From: Halictus rubicundus
Lineage: Eukaryota; Arthropoda; Insecta; Hymenoptera; Halictidae
Direction of reading: 5' to 3'
Length of the DNA: 64,000 nucleotides
Assembly (NCBI RefSeq): GCF_050948215.1
Contig: NC_135152.1
Location: forward strand, 5,304,310-5,368,309
Below, piece by piece: positions 51,399 through 62,900 of this stretch. The position numbers and the translations under genes were made by a program. The notes below the pieces were generated by a model, which saw only the letters and a program-made list of their open reading frames with translations, ran no database searches and had not been told where the DNA came from. Position 1 is the stretch's first letter; each line of letters starts with the position of its first letter.

Positions 51399-51400
51399 AG
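51363..51400. repeat. (GA)n microsatellite
   Basis: A GA tract grading into GGGA units. Confidence 0.95.
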
Positions 51401-51439
51401 ATAGCGAGACAGCAGTCTCGTGCGCGCGCAAAAAGCAAA

Positions 51440-53120
51440 AAGAACGGGGTTAGACCAGGGGGACGATTTCTGTTACGTTGTTACATTCCTGCGGCGGAAA
51501 GTTGCCGGACCACCCTGAACCGCACGGCTAGCGCGCGGCACCCATGGGCCTTCAACGCGGCTGCCATTCGTCTTTCATCGGCCGCTTAGGTGTTTTGGGT
51601 CCTTTCTACCGATCCTTGCATCCTACACGACCGTCTTCGGGCCCGTCTTGACTCTTCGTGTTCCATGGAGATCCCGTCTGCGCGGCCTCTTCCGCGTTTC
51701 TGGCTCCAGCTTTTTTCTGGATACGTCTTCTGCGGATATAACGCCATTCGTAAAATTATACTGTGTTCTTCGGTGTCTTTCGGAAACCTAAAATACATAC
51801 AGTGAATTTTCGGAGTTTTCAGTTTCTTTTTTGTAAAAAAGTCGTCCTGTTCAATGTGTCTATAAGGCAGAAGCAACTTGGCTGCTTACATGCTCAGTGA
51901 TTCATGCAACGTTCGATGTTCCTTGCCCCGGGGTTTCCATGCCTTAATCTTCTGCAACCCAGTATGCAGTAAGTCTGCAGGCCTTCGATCAGTCGATACA
52001 AGCGGATCCGGCTCTTTGTGCATTTCTCGATGTCTACAGATCCTGCCAGATTTGCTTAAAACCTCATCCAGTGGACACTTTTGCGTTCCCACAATATGTT
52101 CTTCGTCTTCGCAGATCTTTTCACAATTTCTGAAATGATTTCTCGTCTTTTTAACACCTTCGAACAGGGATCAAACAGGAAATCCCTGTGGTTTTTCTTT
52201 TTATTCTATTTCACGAGGCAATTTCCATAACACGCAGGCTTTTCCCCGGAAAGCCCAGTACTTCGTCTCCGCGATCCTCGTTCCTGATCTCCTCCATTGC
52301 CGAGATACGGCGGTTTATATTGTTCTCGGACACCAGAGAGCGTGGTCCTAGACTCTCCCGGTCATAATGTTGCGCGCTCTTTTTTTGGTCCTTTGCTGTT
52401 CTTTCGGTGGTAAAAAAAAAAAAATAAAAAATGAAACAGCGTTACACCTCTTATTTTGGATCTTAAACTGCTAACGAGAATGGTCCTGTGGGGGAGTAAG
52501 CTTCGCGTGGGTTTGGACGTGTTCCAGAAGAGTTGGAATTATTCCAATCCCGGCGTAATTTAGGGCTTATTTGGTTGATGTAAAGATGTCATCTATCCGG
52601 TGCGGTGCCGCGAATCGGGGCTTCCGGCGATATTAAATCGAGAGAACTCTCCGATCGATCTGACGAGCCGGAAGGGTCGCGAAATCGGAAATGCCGGCAC
52701 CGATATTAATGCGCGACATTCTTCGGCGCCACGAGGGACCACCGTGCACGCCTCTATCCGCATCGCGGAATCTCAATTAAGGCGCGTCGCTCAATTAAAT
52801 TGCTATAACGCCCGTCTATAACGCGCTATGTGCCGAGCGAGCACACTCGTCTATGCAATTACTCCACTCGAAAATCTGGAAAAATTCTCTTGCCCCCGGC
52901 ATACTGAACTGGTGCAATCTAATTTCTCAGATTTAATGCCAGACTGCGGGAAAAGAGCTAAACTTTTTCTTTCTTGGACAATTTTGAGAAATTGGAAATC
53001 GTTGCATCCTTTCAATCTTTTTACTGTCTTAAATTTTATCTGATAGATCTAAATCTATTATTCTTTTTCCTTCCGAGCTAATTGAATAGTTTCTTAGGAT
53101 ATTGAATATTTGGTCTTTTA
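51440..53120. other. Intronic sequence without genes
   Basis: Unique sequence with poly-A/T runs (52410-52430). Frames at 51586-51876 and 51878-52138 have no recognised domain. Nothing else is seen. Confidence 0.45.
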
Positions 53121-53127
53121 AATTTAA

Positions 53128-53370
53128 CCCTTAGCACTCGAATGGTGCCTGTAAGGAACCACTAAAAATTGCTATATCATTATTCAAAATATTTTTTACA
53201 TTGTTAAATTTGTTTGTATTTAATAAATTACTAAACATTTCGGTATTGTACCAGTAAGTTGCACCATTTTCGTATGTATAACATGAAAAAAAAAAATATA
53301 TAGAAGGGCAATATTCTAGGTCAGTAGAAATGTTTCATTTTGGAGTTAAAATAGCTTCGAGTGCAAAGGG
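53128..53370. mobile_element. piggyBac-like MITE, 243 bp
   Basis: TTAA occurs immediately on both sides (53124-53127 and 53371-53374), the signature target site of piggyBac-type elements. The left end CCCTTAGCACTCGAA and the inverted right end CCCTTTGCACTCGAA match at 14 of 15 positions. The AT-rich interior has no frame. A solo terminus of the same family sits at 24072. Confidence 0.8.
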
Positions 53371-53640
53371 TTAAGTCTATTTCTTTCTAGTAAATATCTT
53401 TTCGTTACACTTTTATAAACACTAAGTTATTAAATGCAGTGACTAGGTCTTAAATGTATTTGTTTGGAAAAAGAAAACTACATGAAGCACGTATCTTCTA
53501 AAATAATAAGAGCAAGGATATAATAATGTACTGCATGCTCTTAACAACGGTTACTTTGACAGATTTTTGATAACGACGTTTTAAAAAATGAGAAGATTTA
53601 AGACCATTTTGCAGTGGCAAATTTTTACTAAAAAATCCAC

Positions 53641-53940
53641 GCAACTGCCTCGCAAAAATAAGATTAACTTGGTAGAGCTTTTGCAAACAACCCTAAATGG
53701 ACATTTCAGTAAACAACATTCAGTTAATTTTTAATGTAAAATCGTCGCAGTTCCCTCGTAAAAATCAAAATAAGTTGGCAGATGTTTTGCAAACTAGTCA
53801 GTGTGAACAGACATTTCAGCGAGCAACGTGCAGTTCATTTGTAATGTAAAGTCGTCGTAGTTCCCTCGTAAAAATAAGAATAAATAGGTGGAGTTTTTAT
53901 AAACTTCGTCGAATGGACAGGAAATCAGTAATGAGTTCTC
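53641..53940. repeat. Three-copy tandem repeat, about 106-110 bp
   Basis: The words gcaactgcctcgcaaaaat (53641), gcagttccctcgtaaaaat (53747) and gtagttccctcgtaaaaat (53857) start three successive units. Each unit then has ttggyaga-gyttttgcaaac and ggacatttcag-like text. Confidence 0.8.
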
Positions 53941-54190
53941 CCGCATCTAGGAAGGCAAGCAAATTACAATAAAACCCGGCTTTGTATGCCAATGTTCATC
54001 AAGCTAAGTCCTTCCTCATCGTAACACGTCTTCCTCACGACTGGTAGATGCACTTACAAGCTTCATGCAACGATAAGGGCAATTATATTCGAGAAATATT
54101 GCAGATAAATCGTCGAATCGCAGGTTCGTCCTGCGTATCGAAACGTGTCAGCGATAAGGCTAAACAGACACGCAATGCTCGCGAACTCCG

Positions 54191-54229
54191 TTTTTCCCTC
54201 TCCCTCCCCCCCCCTCTCTCTCTCTCTTT
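54191..54229. repeat. Polypyrimidine/(CT)n tract
   Basis: A C-rich run followed by CT dinucleotides. Confidence 0.9.
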
Positions 54230-54702
54230 CGTTATCTTGATCGACGAGCTTCAAGCCTGATCCCTTTCCCTTCATAATTTACCCTCGCCCGGTTCTTGCG
54301 CGGATAAATTCCAAAAACGGTTGTTTTTGTGCGCGCATCGCATTAAGATCTTAATATTTGCTCAGCAGCCACGCCGACGAGGTTCTTCTTCTTTCACGAG
54401 ACACGTCACGAGAGTGAAATATTTATTACCGTGCCGATCGCGAGAGTTTGCTAATTAGTGGACAGTCCCAGCTGCGGTATCTCGATGTCGATCGCCGTTT
54501 GACAAGAAACCTGCCTTTGGCGCACATAATTAATGCTTTTGATTAACTTTCGGTAATTTCGTTTCGATAAGAAAGGTTCGCAGTTTTCAGCACTGAGAGC
54601 TCCCTTTGCGTGGGCGTTTAACTAGTCCAAAATAAATGTTTACGCTAATACGAAGCTTAAGTAATATGAAAAACTTCTATTAATTAATATGAACCTTATT
54701 AA

Positions 54703-54919
54703 CACTAGGTTTACGGGACCCGTCAAAATGACGGGTTCTAATATTTTTAATTTACGATTATTGAGATTGTGAAGATCCATCTACGTGGAATTACTCAAGA
54801 AACTTATTTCCTTAGGTATATATTATTTAAAAAATGGCTGGAAACTTGGATAGACACATTCTTCTTATTTTTATAAAGTAATGTAAAATACTCAGTTTTA
54901 ATGCTCCGTAAACCTAGTG
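54703..54919. mobile_element. piggyBac-like MITE with sub-terminal hairpin, 217 bp
   Basis: TTAA flanks both ends (54699-54702 and 54920-54923). The termini are a perfect 14-bp inverted repeat, CACTAGGTTTACGG. Just inside the left end lies a perfect hairpin, ACCCGTC-AAAAT-GACGGGT (54718-54736). There is no frame. TTAA target and short perfect termini fit the piggyBac superfamily; mobilising transposase must come from elsewhere in the genome. Confidence 0.88.
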
Positions 54920-54929
54920 TTAAATCGTA

Positions 54930-56680
54930 TTGATATTTACCCTGCTCATTAGAAATTCATCAAATATCAGGACTGCACAATGGGATATCAATTGAGAAAT
55001 ATACGATTAAATAAGCAGAGCATAAAAGATTTGACGTACATTTAGCTAATGTCTTCCAGTAGAAAATCACAGTTTGAAAGCAGCGATGAAAAATGTTTCA
55101 AAGGGGACACCGGAGGTCGAGCGAGACGTTCTCAATTTTTATTATCCTCAACCGGGTTGCAAGGCAGCGAAGTGTTAATAAGAGGAACAGCGTACAACCT
55201 CGGGACACAATGTAGCGGATCGTTGAAAGGAGAAGAGCCGCTTCAAAATATTTCGGGCGCGGGGCGACCGATCGAGCGAGGGCATCGAAATTACAAAACG
55301 AGTGTATCACGTCTAAAAAGAAAAAAGTAAATGGACGCGAGAGAGAGAAAGAAAGGGAGGGTGAAGCACGAAACAGGAAGAAGTCGAAAGGTGAACGGAA
55401 ACAAGAATCGAACAATGGGTTAAGGGCAGGCGCAGCTCGAAGAGGAGCGCGTACTAGGCGGATCGTGCGTTACGACGATAGTTTGTCCCCCGTATTTATC
55501 GTTCTAAATCTCGACTGGCTTAATGTGCCCATAAATCCAAGGGCCACGGCTCCGGCGTCCCATCAAAAAAGAAAACTGTCCGTCCTCGGGTGAAATATTT
55601 CGAACTTGCACAGTTTCGGCCAGAACCGTTCTCGCTCGTTTTCGCGTTTCTCCCTCGTCTCCGTTCCACGTGGCCACGTCCTTCGTTTCGCCACGCCGTT
55701 CCTGTCGCGCCGTCAGGATAATTCGAGACGTGGAATTTGCACATTCCTGGAACCCGGCACGATATAATGTTGCGAAACTGGCGGGCGCAAGAAGTGCACG
55801 GACACGTCTCTCTCCTTCGTCCCGCGTGGTCCGAGGAGATCCGGTTGAAGCCGGCGGACAGAGAAGCGTGGCAGGCCCTTTGATGTCACGACATATCGGC
55901 CCGGTCGATCGGCCGACGCACCCTTATAAACAAGGGTTACTCGAAAAGAAATCGCAATAATTTATACCCTAAGGGCTCGGACGGCGATCGCGTGTCGCTC
56001 GGTTACTGCCTACCGGCCGTACCTACGAGACGCGTACATACGTATGTATGCGATAGTATATGCATGCACACGTGTTCCTCCCGTGTGTCACGTGACCTCG
56101 CCGTTTTCGTTCCACGCGAAGACAGGAGGAGGACTAGGCCTCCGCCTCGATCCTGAGGAATCAATCCTACGGTCGAACGACACGATTTCGCGCTCTTTCC
56201 ACACCCTGTTTCTCGATGACATTCGTCTGGAAAAATTTGACTATCTTTGACGAAACATCGGACTTGTGTATGTCACATATGGCTGATAGCGAACGGGTTA
56301 ATGTATCGAGAAAATTTAGAATTTGCTAAATGGAAGGCAAGAATATTCTGAGCATGGTAATTTTAAACATTTCGCTAAAACCGTGCAGAAAGTGGGTTCC
56401 GAAGGGCTGGACGAAAGTCGCGCAGGTAGGCATATCCAGGGGAACGTGTGCGCGGAGGAGCATCCTACTCGCCAGATGGCACGATACAATGAGTGGCGTA
56501 TTATTTATTGCATTTAAATGAACTCTCGCCGTGTAATTGCGGTATGATGCATCCGGATGATTTGCGAGCCGTGCATAGGGCCGCCTTCGACGCGTACCAC
56601 TCCCCCCATGGTTCCCTCATGTTGCCCCCTTGCCCGCCCCCGTCGCAAACCTCTTGCTTTGCCCCCTTTTGCACGAACGT
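54930..56680. other. Intronic sequence without genes
   Basis: Unique sequence, purine-rich around 55310-55420. No domain-bearing frame. Confidence 0.45.
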
Positions 56681-56686
56681 TCACTT

Positions 56687-56687
<1 letters not shown>

Positions 56688-56754
<67 letters not shown>

Positions 56755-56797
56755 AATAGGGAAAGAGAGAGAGAGAAAGATGGAAAGAGAGCGTGTG
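56688..56797. repeat. Long (CT)n tract followed by GA-rich arm
   Basis: About 66 bp of pure CT (56688-56753) is followed within 10 bp by a GA-rich stretch (56760-56797). The two could pair as a hairpin. Frames through it encode only Ser-Leu or Arg-Glu runs and are artefacts. Confidence 0.95.
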
Positions 56798-57127
56798 TCT
56801 GCGGCCGAGAGCGGCGAGAAGTGATTCCAGGTACACAACCGAGGTACACGTGTCTCGTCTTCTTTTTCTTGACCGGGCAATCCGTTCCCCGTAATGGCAA
56901 GTTATTACCAACAACGTCGTCGAACGGGCGTCGCGATGCGATGCTCCGCGTCCGTTGTTTACCCTCGGGTCAAACGGCCGTCGATTCCCGACGAAACGCC
57001 GTTAATCGATCCCGGGATTAATGGCTCCGATACCCAACTCCCGCCGTTTGAATCCCGATACAGGTGTAAACTTTTACGAGCAACTGAAAAATGTCTCCGT
57101 TACGTAAATCACTTTAATTGTCGCGGC

Positions 57128-57130
57128 GAG

Positions 57131-57161
<31 letters not shown>
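57128..57161. repeat. (GA)n microsatellite
   Basis: A GA tract of about 34 bp, 330 bp right of the CT/GA hairpin. Confidence 0.95.
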
Positions 57162-57354
57162 CGCCGGATTCTGGTTTTCCCGGGCACCTATCTGCTCGTT
57201 TTATGGAACATTTTCCGTCGAATGGCCGCGGAGCGGGTCGATGTCGTAGGAATATTGGAATCGCCTCTCCCTCTCCCTGCGTTGAATTTAATCCATGGGC
57301 AGACAACTTTGCTCTGGAAGGCTGCCGTTAATGATACGCACAAGTACAGCAGAA

Positions 57355-57935
57355 CTGCCACATTAACTTCTGTTCCAAACCTTTGTGGATAATTTAGAAT
57401 TATCGCTAACTGAATATTCTGTAGAAAATCCCTCAATTTTTATTTATAAAGTGCAGCCCATTGCGTAGTCGACGGAGTAGTGTTTGCGGCATTGCTCCGT
57501 TTGCTTCGGGAACTCCTAATATGGGAAACTAAGTTCATATAATTGTTAATAAAAATAGGAAAACCTGCCATATTAATTTCTGTTCCAAACCTTTGTGGAT
57601 AATTTAGAATTATCGCTAACTGAATAATCTGTAGAAAATCCCTCAATTTTTATTTGAGAAAATTTTTATTTATAAAATGCAGCCCATTGCGTAGTCGACG
57701 GAGTAGTGTTTGTGGCATTGCTCCGTTTCCTTCGGGAACTCCTAATATAGGAAACTAAATTAATATAATTGTTAATAAAAATAGGAAAACCTGCCATATT
57801 AATTTCTGTATGTATAATCCTCGTGCATGATTGAGAACAGGCAAAAATTGAATTTTTATTACAGAAAATTTTGATTTGTGAACGTGAGCCCACTCCTTAA
57901 TCGATTACGTAGTGCTCGCGACGCTAGTTTGTTTA
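57355..57935. repeat. Tandem repeat, two full units and one decayed unit (210-226 bp)
   Basis: Each unit begins ctgccaYattaaYttctgt (57355, 57565 and 57791). Units 1 and 2 are highly similar throughout; unit 2 has an extra 16-bp gagaaaatttttattt. The third unit keeps the start, the aatttttatt-gaaaattt core and a gcccact...cga-tac-gtagtg echo before dissolving near 57935. The similar minus-strand frames starting MRDFLQ in units 1 and 2 are a by-product of the duplication. Confidence 0.9.
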
Positions 57936-59800
57936 CTGTAGTAAAGTTTCAGTGCCCAGTGTAGCAAATTAAGAGAACAACTATACATAGTTTGTACAAA
58001 GGGAATTTTCTTTAGCACAGATACCGGCTAAGATTTGCTCGCTTGATGCATCGACTAATGCTCCATTTTTTTCCACAATGCGCAGTTCGGTTGCAGCAAG
58101 GAAAAATTAAATTGCCCATTAGTTCCTATCTCCCCGATGCATCTGCGTAAAAGCAATACAAAGTTAATTGGTGTTTCCCATTAACGAAACTAGAACCATA
58201 ATCTCATGCAAAGATATTCAATTACAGAATATAATTGATTCCCCGGGCTGAAGGATTTGTAATTTTCGATTTCCTGACTTATTTTTACCCACATCGTTGA
58301 AATCACTTTCCGCCAGAACAGATCGTTCCCCGCAGATGCGTTATGTTTGTATGCAAATCGCGGATAACTCGGTGGAAGGCGATGGATGGGAAGAACGGAT
58401 TGATTATACCCTCGACTGAGAGATCGATTGAAAGTTTTCGCTATAAGTACGGGTAAGATCGTGTCGAAATGGCGATCGGAATTTTTCGAACTGCAAAAAG
58501 CTGTTCGCCAAACACGACGAAAACAAGTGGTAATCGCCTGTGCGCCGTACCGTATCATTTTGCCGGTTAAAATTGAATACATTGTAAGAAGTAGGCGGCG
58601 TGCATTGTTAGCTAAAATGTTAATCGCGAGAGCAACGACGTTCTGACCGCAAGAGAAACAAAACGCTGACATTTGAAGCAATGTGCGAAAAAGAACATTG
58701 CCGATTTATGCGGGCTGCAATCAAAAACACAATTACAACTTCGTTCGTGGCAACCTCGTCTGCACAGCGAGCATGGAGGCTAAAACTGTTCTTTGTTATT
58801 AAAACAGGGGGCGCAAAATGCATCTGCACTCAAAATGTATAAAAAAACCCCAAATATTCTAAAATTTCATAGCTTCTGCGAATTGCAGATAAAATTATTC
58901 TAAAAATTGCTTTAGGAAGACTACTTTGATGGTGCAGCGAGCTGAGAAAGTTCGCAAACAAAACAACTCAACTCAAACTATCAAATTGTTGTCTAGCATT
59001 AAAAAGGTGACCACAATATTCATACGCACTGAAATTAGTCAGATGAAAAATTCGCAACACCTAAAAATTTCAAACATTCTACAAGCCAGCACAATTATTC
59101 CGATTTGGGACCACAATTAAAAAAATTTCGCAACCATAAAAGCGGGTATCGAGGCCACAGCTAACACGGTGCGAACCGTGTTATCATTATCGTTCCTACG
59201 CAGGATTATGCTGTCGAAATGCTCGGGTCTCACTGCCGCCGGGAGAACGGGAGCAAAAATCAACAGCGCGATAATTGATGGCGATCAACGGCCTTTCCGG
59301 CGCGATAGTCTGGAGCGTATCGAGAATTCGCGGGCGTCGCGAAACACGCGTTCTCTAACGGGGGCGCGAATGTTTTTAAATCTCCCCGGAGCCCGCGAGC
59401 ACGGGCCGCGATTTATCGTAGCTCCGCTGCGAAGGGACCGGTCGCAACCGCGTATACGTTAATTGCGTGACAGAAACTGCCGGGGAAAGGAGGATAGAAC
59501 AGCTCGCTAAAATGATCCGCGAGCTTTATATTCCGTGAAAACCGCGGAAGGTCAAGGACTGGGGGATCGGCGACCCGTTGCTGGTTCAAGCTGTACTACA
59601 TCAACCACCCCTTCCTTGATTTGTTTCCTCTGCAACGCTCGGCTCATTTGATTCGCGTTATTTTCGCTACCGGGGCCCCGTTTGGGATATAGAATTTTGA
59701 ATTTTGCACCGTTTATGATCACTATGCCGGCAGTGGTGGCTGGAGATTTGCATGGAACAAATTGCTTTTTTTTATCGAGATACAAAATTTTGCTTGCTAA
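57936..59800. other. Intronic sequence; possible degenerate duplication near 58797-59150
   Basis: The stretches at about 58797-58880 and 58999-59080 share an order of similar words (ttaaaaMaggKg, ...caY-catYYgcact, ...ctaaaatttc/ctaaaaatttcaaacattcta). The offset is about 200 bp with heavy divergence. Otherwise nothing is recognised. Confidence 0.4.
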
Positions 59801-59900
59801 GACTGCGGATTTTTGTACAAAATCAAAATTGCATGAATTATATGAAACTGAGACTGAATAAAAATATATTTCTCGCCTAACAATTTTAATAAAATAAGAG
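59801..59900 (+). mobile_element. Partial MITE of the GACTGCGGAT family
   Basis: It begins GACTGCGGATTTTTGTACAA and continues AAATTGCATGAATTATATGAAAC, parallel to the copy at 27904. Both then share a caattttaat/ataattttaat word about 80 bp in. No partner end was found. Confidence 0.5.
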
Positions 59901-62900
59901 TAACAGTGTTCCTCAAAAAAAAAAAAAATTGTGAAAGCGACACAGCAGTGCTTAAAAACGCCATAAAAATGGAATACTCTCTACATTGCCATTTCCTAAT
60001 CCTCACTCGCAAACAGAGCGAGCCTTTCCCAGTCGAACTTCTGCATTCCAGTCGGAAATTATCCAACCTCATTGTGGCATCGTCGCCGTCAGTAGAACGG
60101 TCTGGTAGGCACTGAAAGTATCGCGTCGCCACCCAGCAAGAATCGTCGGGTTAACGCAATTAGACACACGCGAGCCCGGGTCTAAGCCAACAACAATCGA
60201 TTCGCGTAGCGTTTGTCGGCGTCGTAGACGATCATGGTCGACGCTCTGGCGAGGCACACGAGGTAGGTGGTACCTTAACGGAGGGAGGGGGGATCGAATG
60301 AAATCGACAGTGGGTATTATTCGAACCGGTAGTTAGACGTGAGTGTGGTCAGGATCGGGGGCGAGGACCTTGGATCTCGATCGTGAATAGTCTGATAGAA
60401 ATTCGATTCAGCCTTGAGGGACGCGTACGAGAACGAACGGAGAGGCCTGCTGGTTTGCCACGAAGAGGATCCGGCGACCTTAGATAGAGGATCTCAACGT
60501 ATTGTGCGTCGACTAATTTTTGGACGTTGAATACCCTAGTGCCGTTGGCCACGTTGCTTGATTATATTGTACATTATATTATACGGTTGTATCCATTTAT
60601 TATGTATATGTATTCTTGCAAAAAGTAAATGTATGTCAAAATGAAAAGAACGAAGCCGTAACCGGTGCCTTTGTCTCTTCACATTGTTACATTGCAACAG
60701 TGTGAACATTGTGAACACAGTCTTCACAGTAACAGTGTGAAGAAAGGAAAAGATCTTCGGAGGACTTCAGAGAGAGCATCTAAAGAGTGAAAGAGTGAGA
60801 AAGAGCTTCGGAGGACCTTGAAGAGAGACAGAATGGAAAGAGGGGAGAAGGAGAGGGAAGGAGAGGTTCGAGGGCCGAAAAAGGGATTGATGAAGGGGCG
60901 ACAAGGCAGTAGAGGGGTCAAGGGTGTAGAGAGCGTGAATGTGGGTGGATAGAGGAGAGAATTAGTGTTCGCGTTCGGATCGGGTACGGATCGGGTACGG
61001 TATGCGTGCGAGAGGCACCGGCACCGGCCGAGCGGGATGGCTGGCATCACGGCACGCGGGCCCGCCGAAAGTTATGGTTACTGCCGCCGGTGAACAGGGA
61101 AGGGCAGCCAACTAAAAATAATATTACATTTTACGGACAGCCTAATTTCGTCGCAAGGTGGTGGGTCGATGCCGCCACACCGGGACTAGCAGTTTGTTAT
61201 CGGCAGCCACTCGCGCGCCCGGCTACGAAATGCCCCGTAACAACGTTTGTTACGGGACCCTGTCAACCTGTCCGTAATCAACGACCGGAAGACATTCTCC
61301 AGCGAATCTTTCCCTGCTCCTCTCCTTCTCTCTCTCTCTCTCTCTGTATCACAACTCGAGCTTAAGCAGGAGAGAACACGGCCCGCTCCGTGACGATCGT
61401 TCCGCCGGAAGAGCAAAAGCCGTTCGCTGTCCCGATCTCTCGATCTTATTCTCTCCCCTCATTCACTCGTGATTTCTGGAATCTTAAAGATTGCCACGGC
61501 CTCTCTTCGGGTTCCTCGTCGCTCCGTTTATTGCGATCGAGCGTTAATCGCGCAACCTTCGCCGCAAACGACTTTTAAAGGGCCCCGGTTTAAAAGGTTA
61601 TTGGCTGCCTTTTTCGCGGCTCTTGATGTAGAAAGTTTATTCGCGAAATGATGAGCTGTTTCATTAGTCGATTTGTGTGCGGCTCTCTTTCAGAGCAGGG
61701 TTGTTAAGTTGTAAGTGTGTCTACTTAAATTTTAGATTTAGTTTCTCTTAATAATTGATGCGCTCCTTGATCCACGCTACTGCTTTTTGTAATGGAGATT
61801 CTTCATTCATTCCAATCGTATTTCTTTTGTATGATAATTTACAATACATACCTTCGTACGGTTAGATGTGGTAGATGCGTTCCACGCTTTAGTTACAGAC
61901 GATCGTTCAACAGTCTTTCAAAAATTGAGATGTCTGGTTTTATTTACACCCGGTAAAGAGTTTCTGGCGATTAAATGCAATGAACACCCAATGCAATAAA
62001 GATTGATAAATGAACCAACTAATAGGCCCGCCGTCGGAGAGTTAATACAAAACGATTTTGTATTATTTCCAATTATAACTTGAAAAATGTTGCAACACAA
62101 CTTGTAAGCGTGAGGTTGAAGAAACCTGCTAAATTCCGAAATTTATATGTCGGTTCGCCAATTATGAACATGAGGATCAAAGACGCCAGTAAAAACCGAA
62201 AATTTTAAGCAGATGAAAGGCGGATATTTATTGCATCCTCTGTCGAGGAATGCGATGCAAAGTGGCTGCACGCCGCATTGTCTTCGGGTCCCCAAATCCT
62301 TCAGAGTGACGGGTGCCGTCAACGAGACCGCAGAAACGTGCTCGTTAAAGTACAGGTTCGGCGTCGTTTTAGATTTTATCGTGCCGTTTCCGGTTCGCCC
62401 GGAATTGGGTAAACGAGCCATGCTGCGACCGAGCCCGGGAAATCAACGGCACGTGGCCGCCTGGTTGTCAGTCGTAAAGGACCCTCTCTAACGTCCCCTA
62501 AGTGTCTCGGGTGTGGCATAAAGATGCGAGCGCCATCGTCCCGAGGTTCCTCGAACCCGATCGTGCTCTGTTCCCTCTCTCTCTCTCTCTCGGTCGGTAA
62601 CGTCGGTCCCGTTCGTACAACAGGACGAGAGAACAAAGAGCGAAAAGAAACGAAAGGTCGCGACGCGCGATGGCTGCCTCCGGACCGTGCAAACAATCGG
62701 GGATCGCTTAATTTTCATTTTTGCGGGCCGTCCCGCCCGGAAGATTTAATGGGCTCGATGCGAAACGCGCGGGAATTCGCCAGAACGTTATACGACCCGT
62801 TTGACGCTCATTTCGCGCGAGATAAAATTACCCCGCTATGCTTTTTTTCGCGGTTGTTTATTCAGAAATAAAAATAAACTGGCGCCGCGTAAGCGCACGC

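Noticed and set aside
53641..53940. Regularly spaced repeats considered as a CRISPR-like array
   Set aside because: Only three diverged units without constant repeat/variable spacer structure, in an animal genome.
56493..57021. Frames with long Ser-Leu or Arg-Glu repeats
   Set aside because: They are translations of the CT microsatellite.
57188..57646. Two minus-strand frames with the same start MRDFLQ, suggesting a small gene family
   Set aside because: Identity comes from the tandem DNA duplication; downstream parts differ and no protein family is recognisable.
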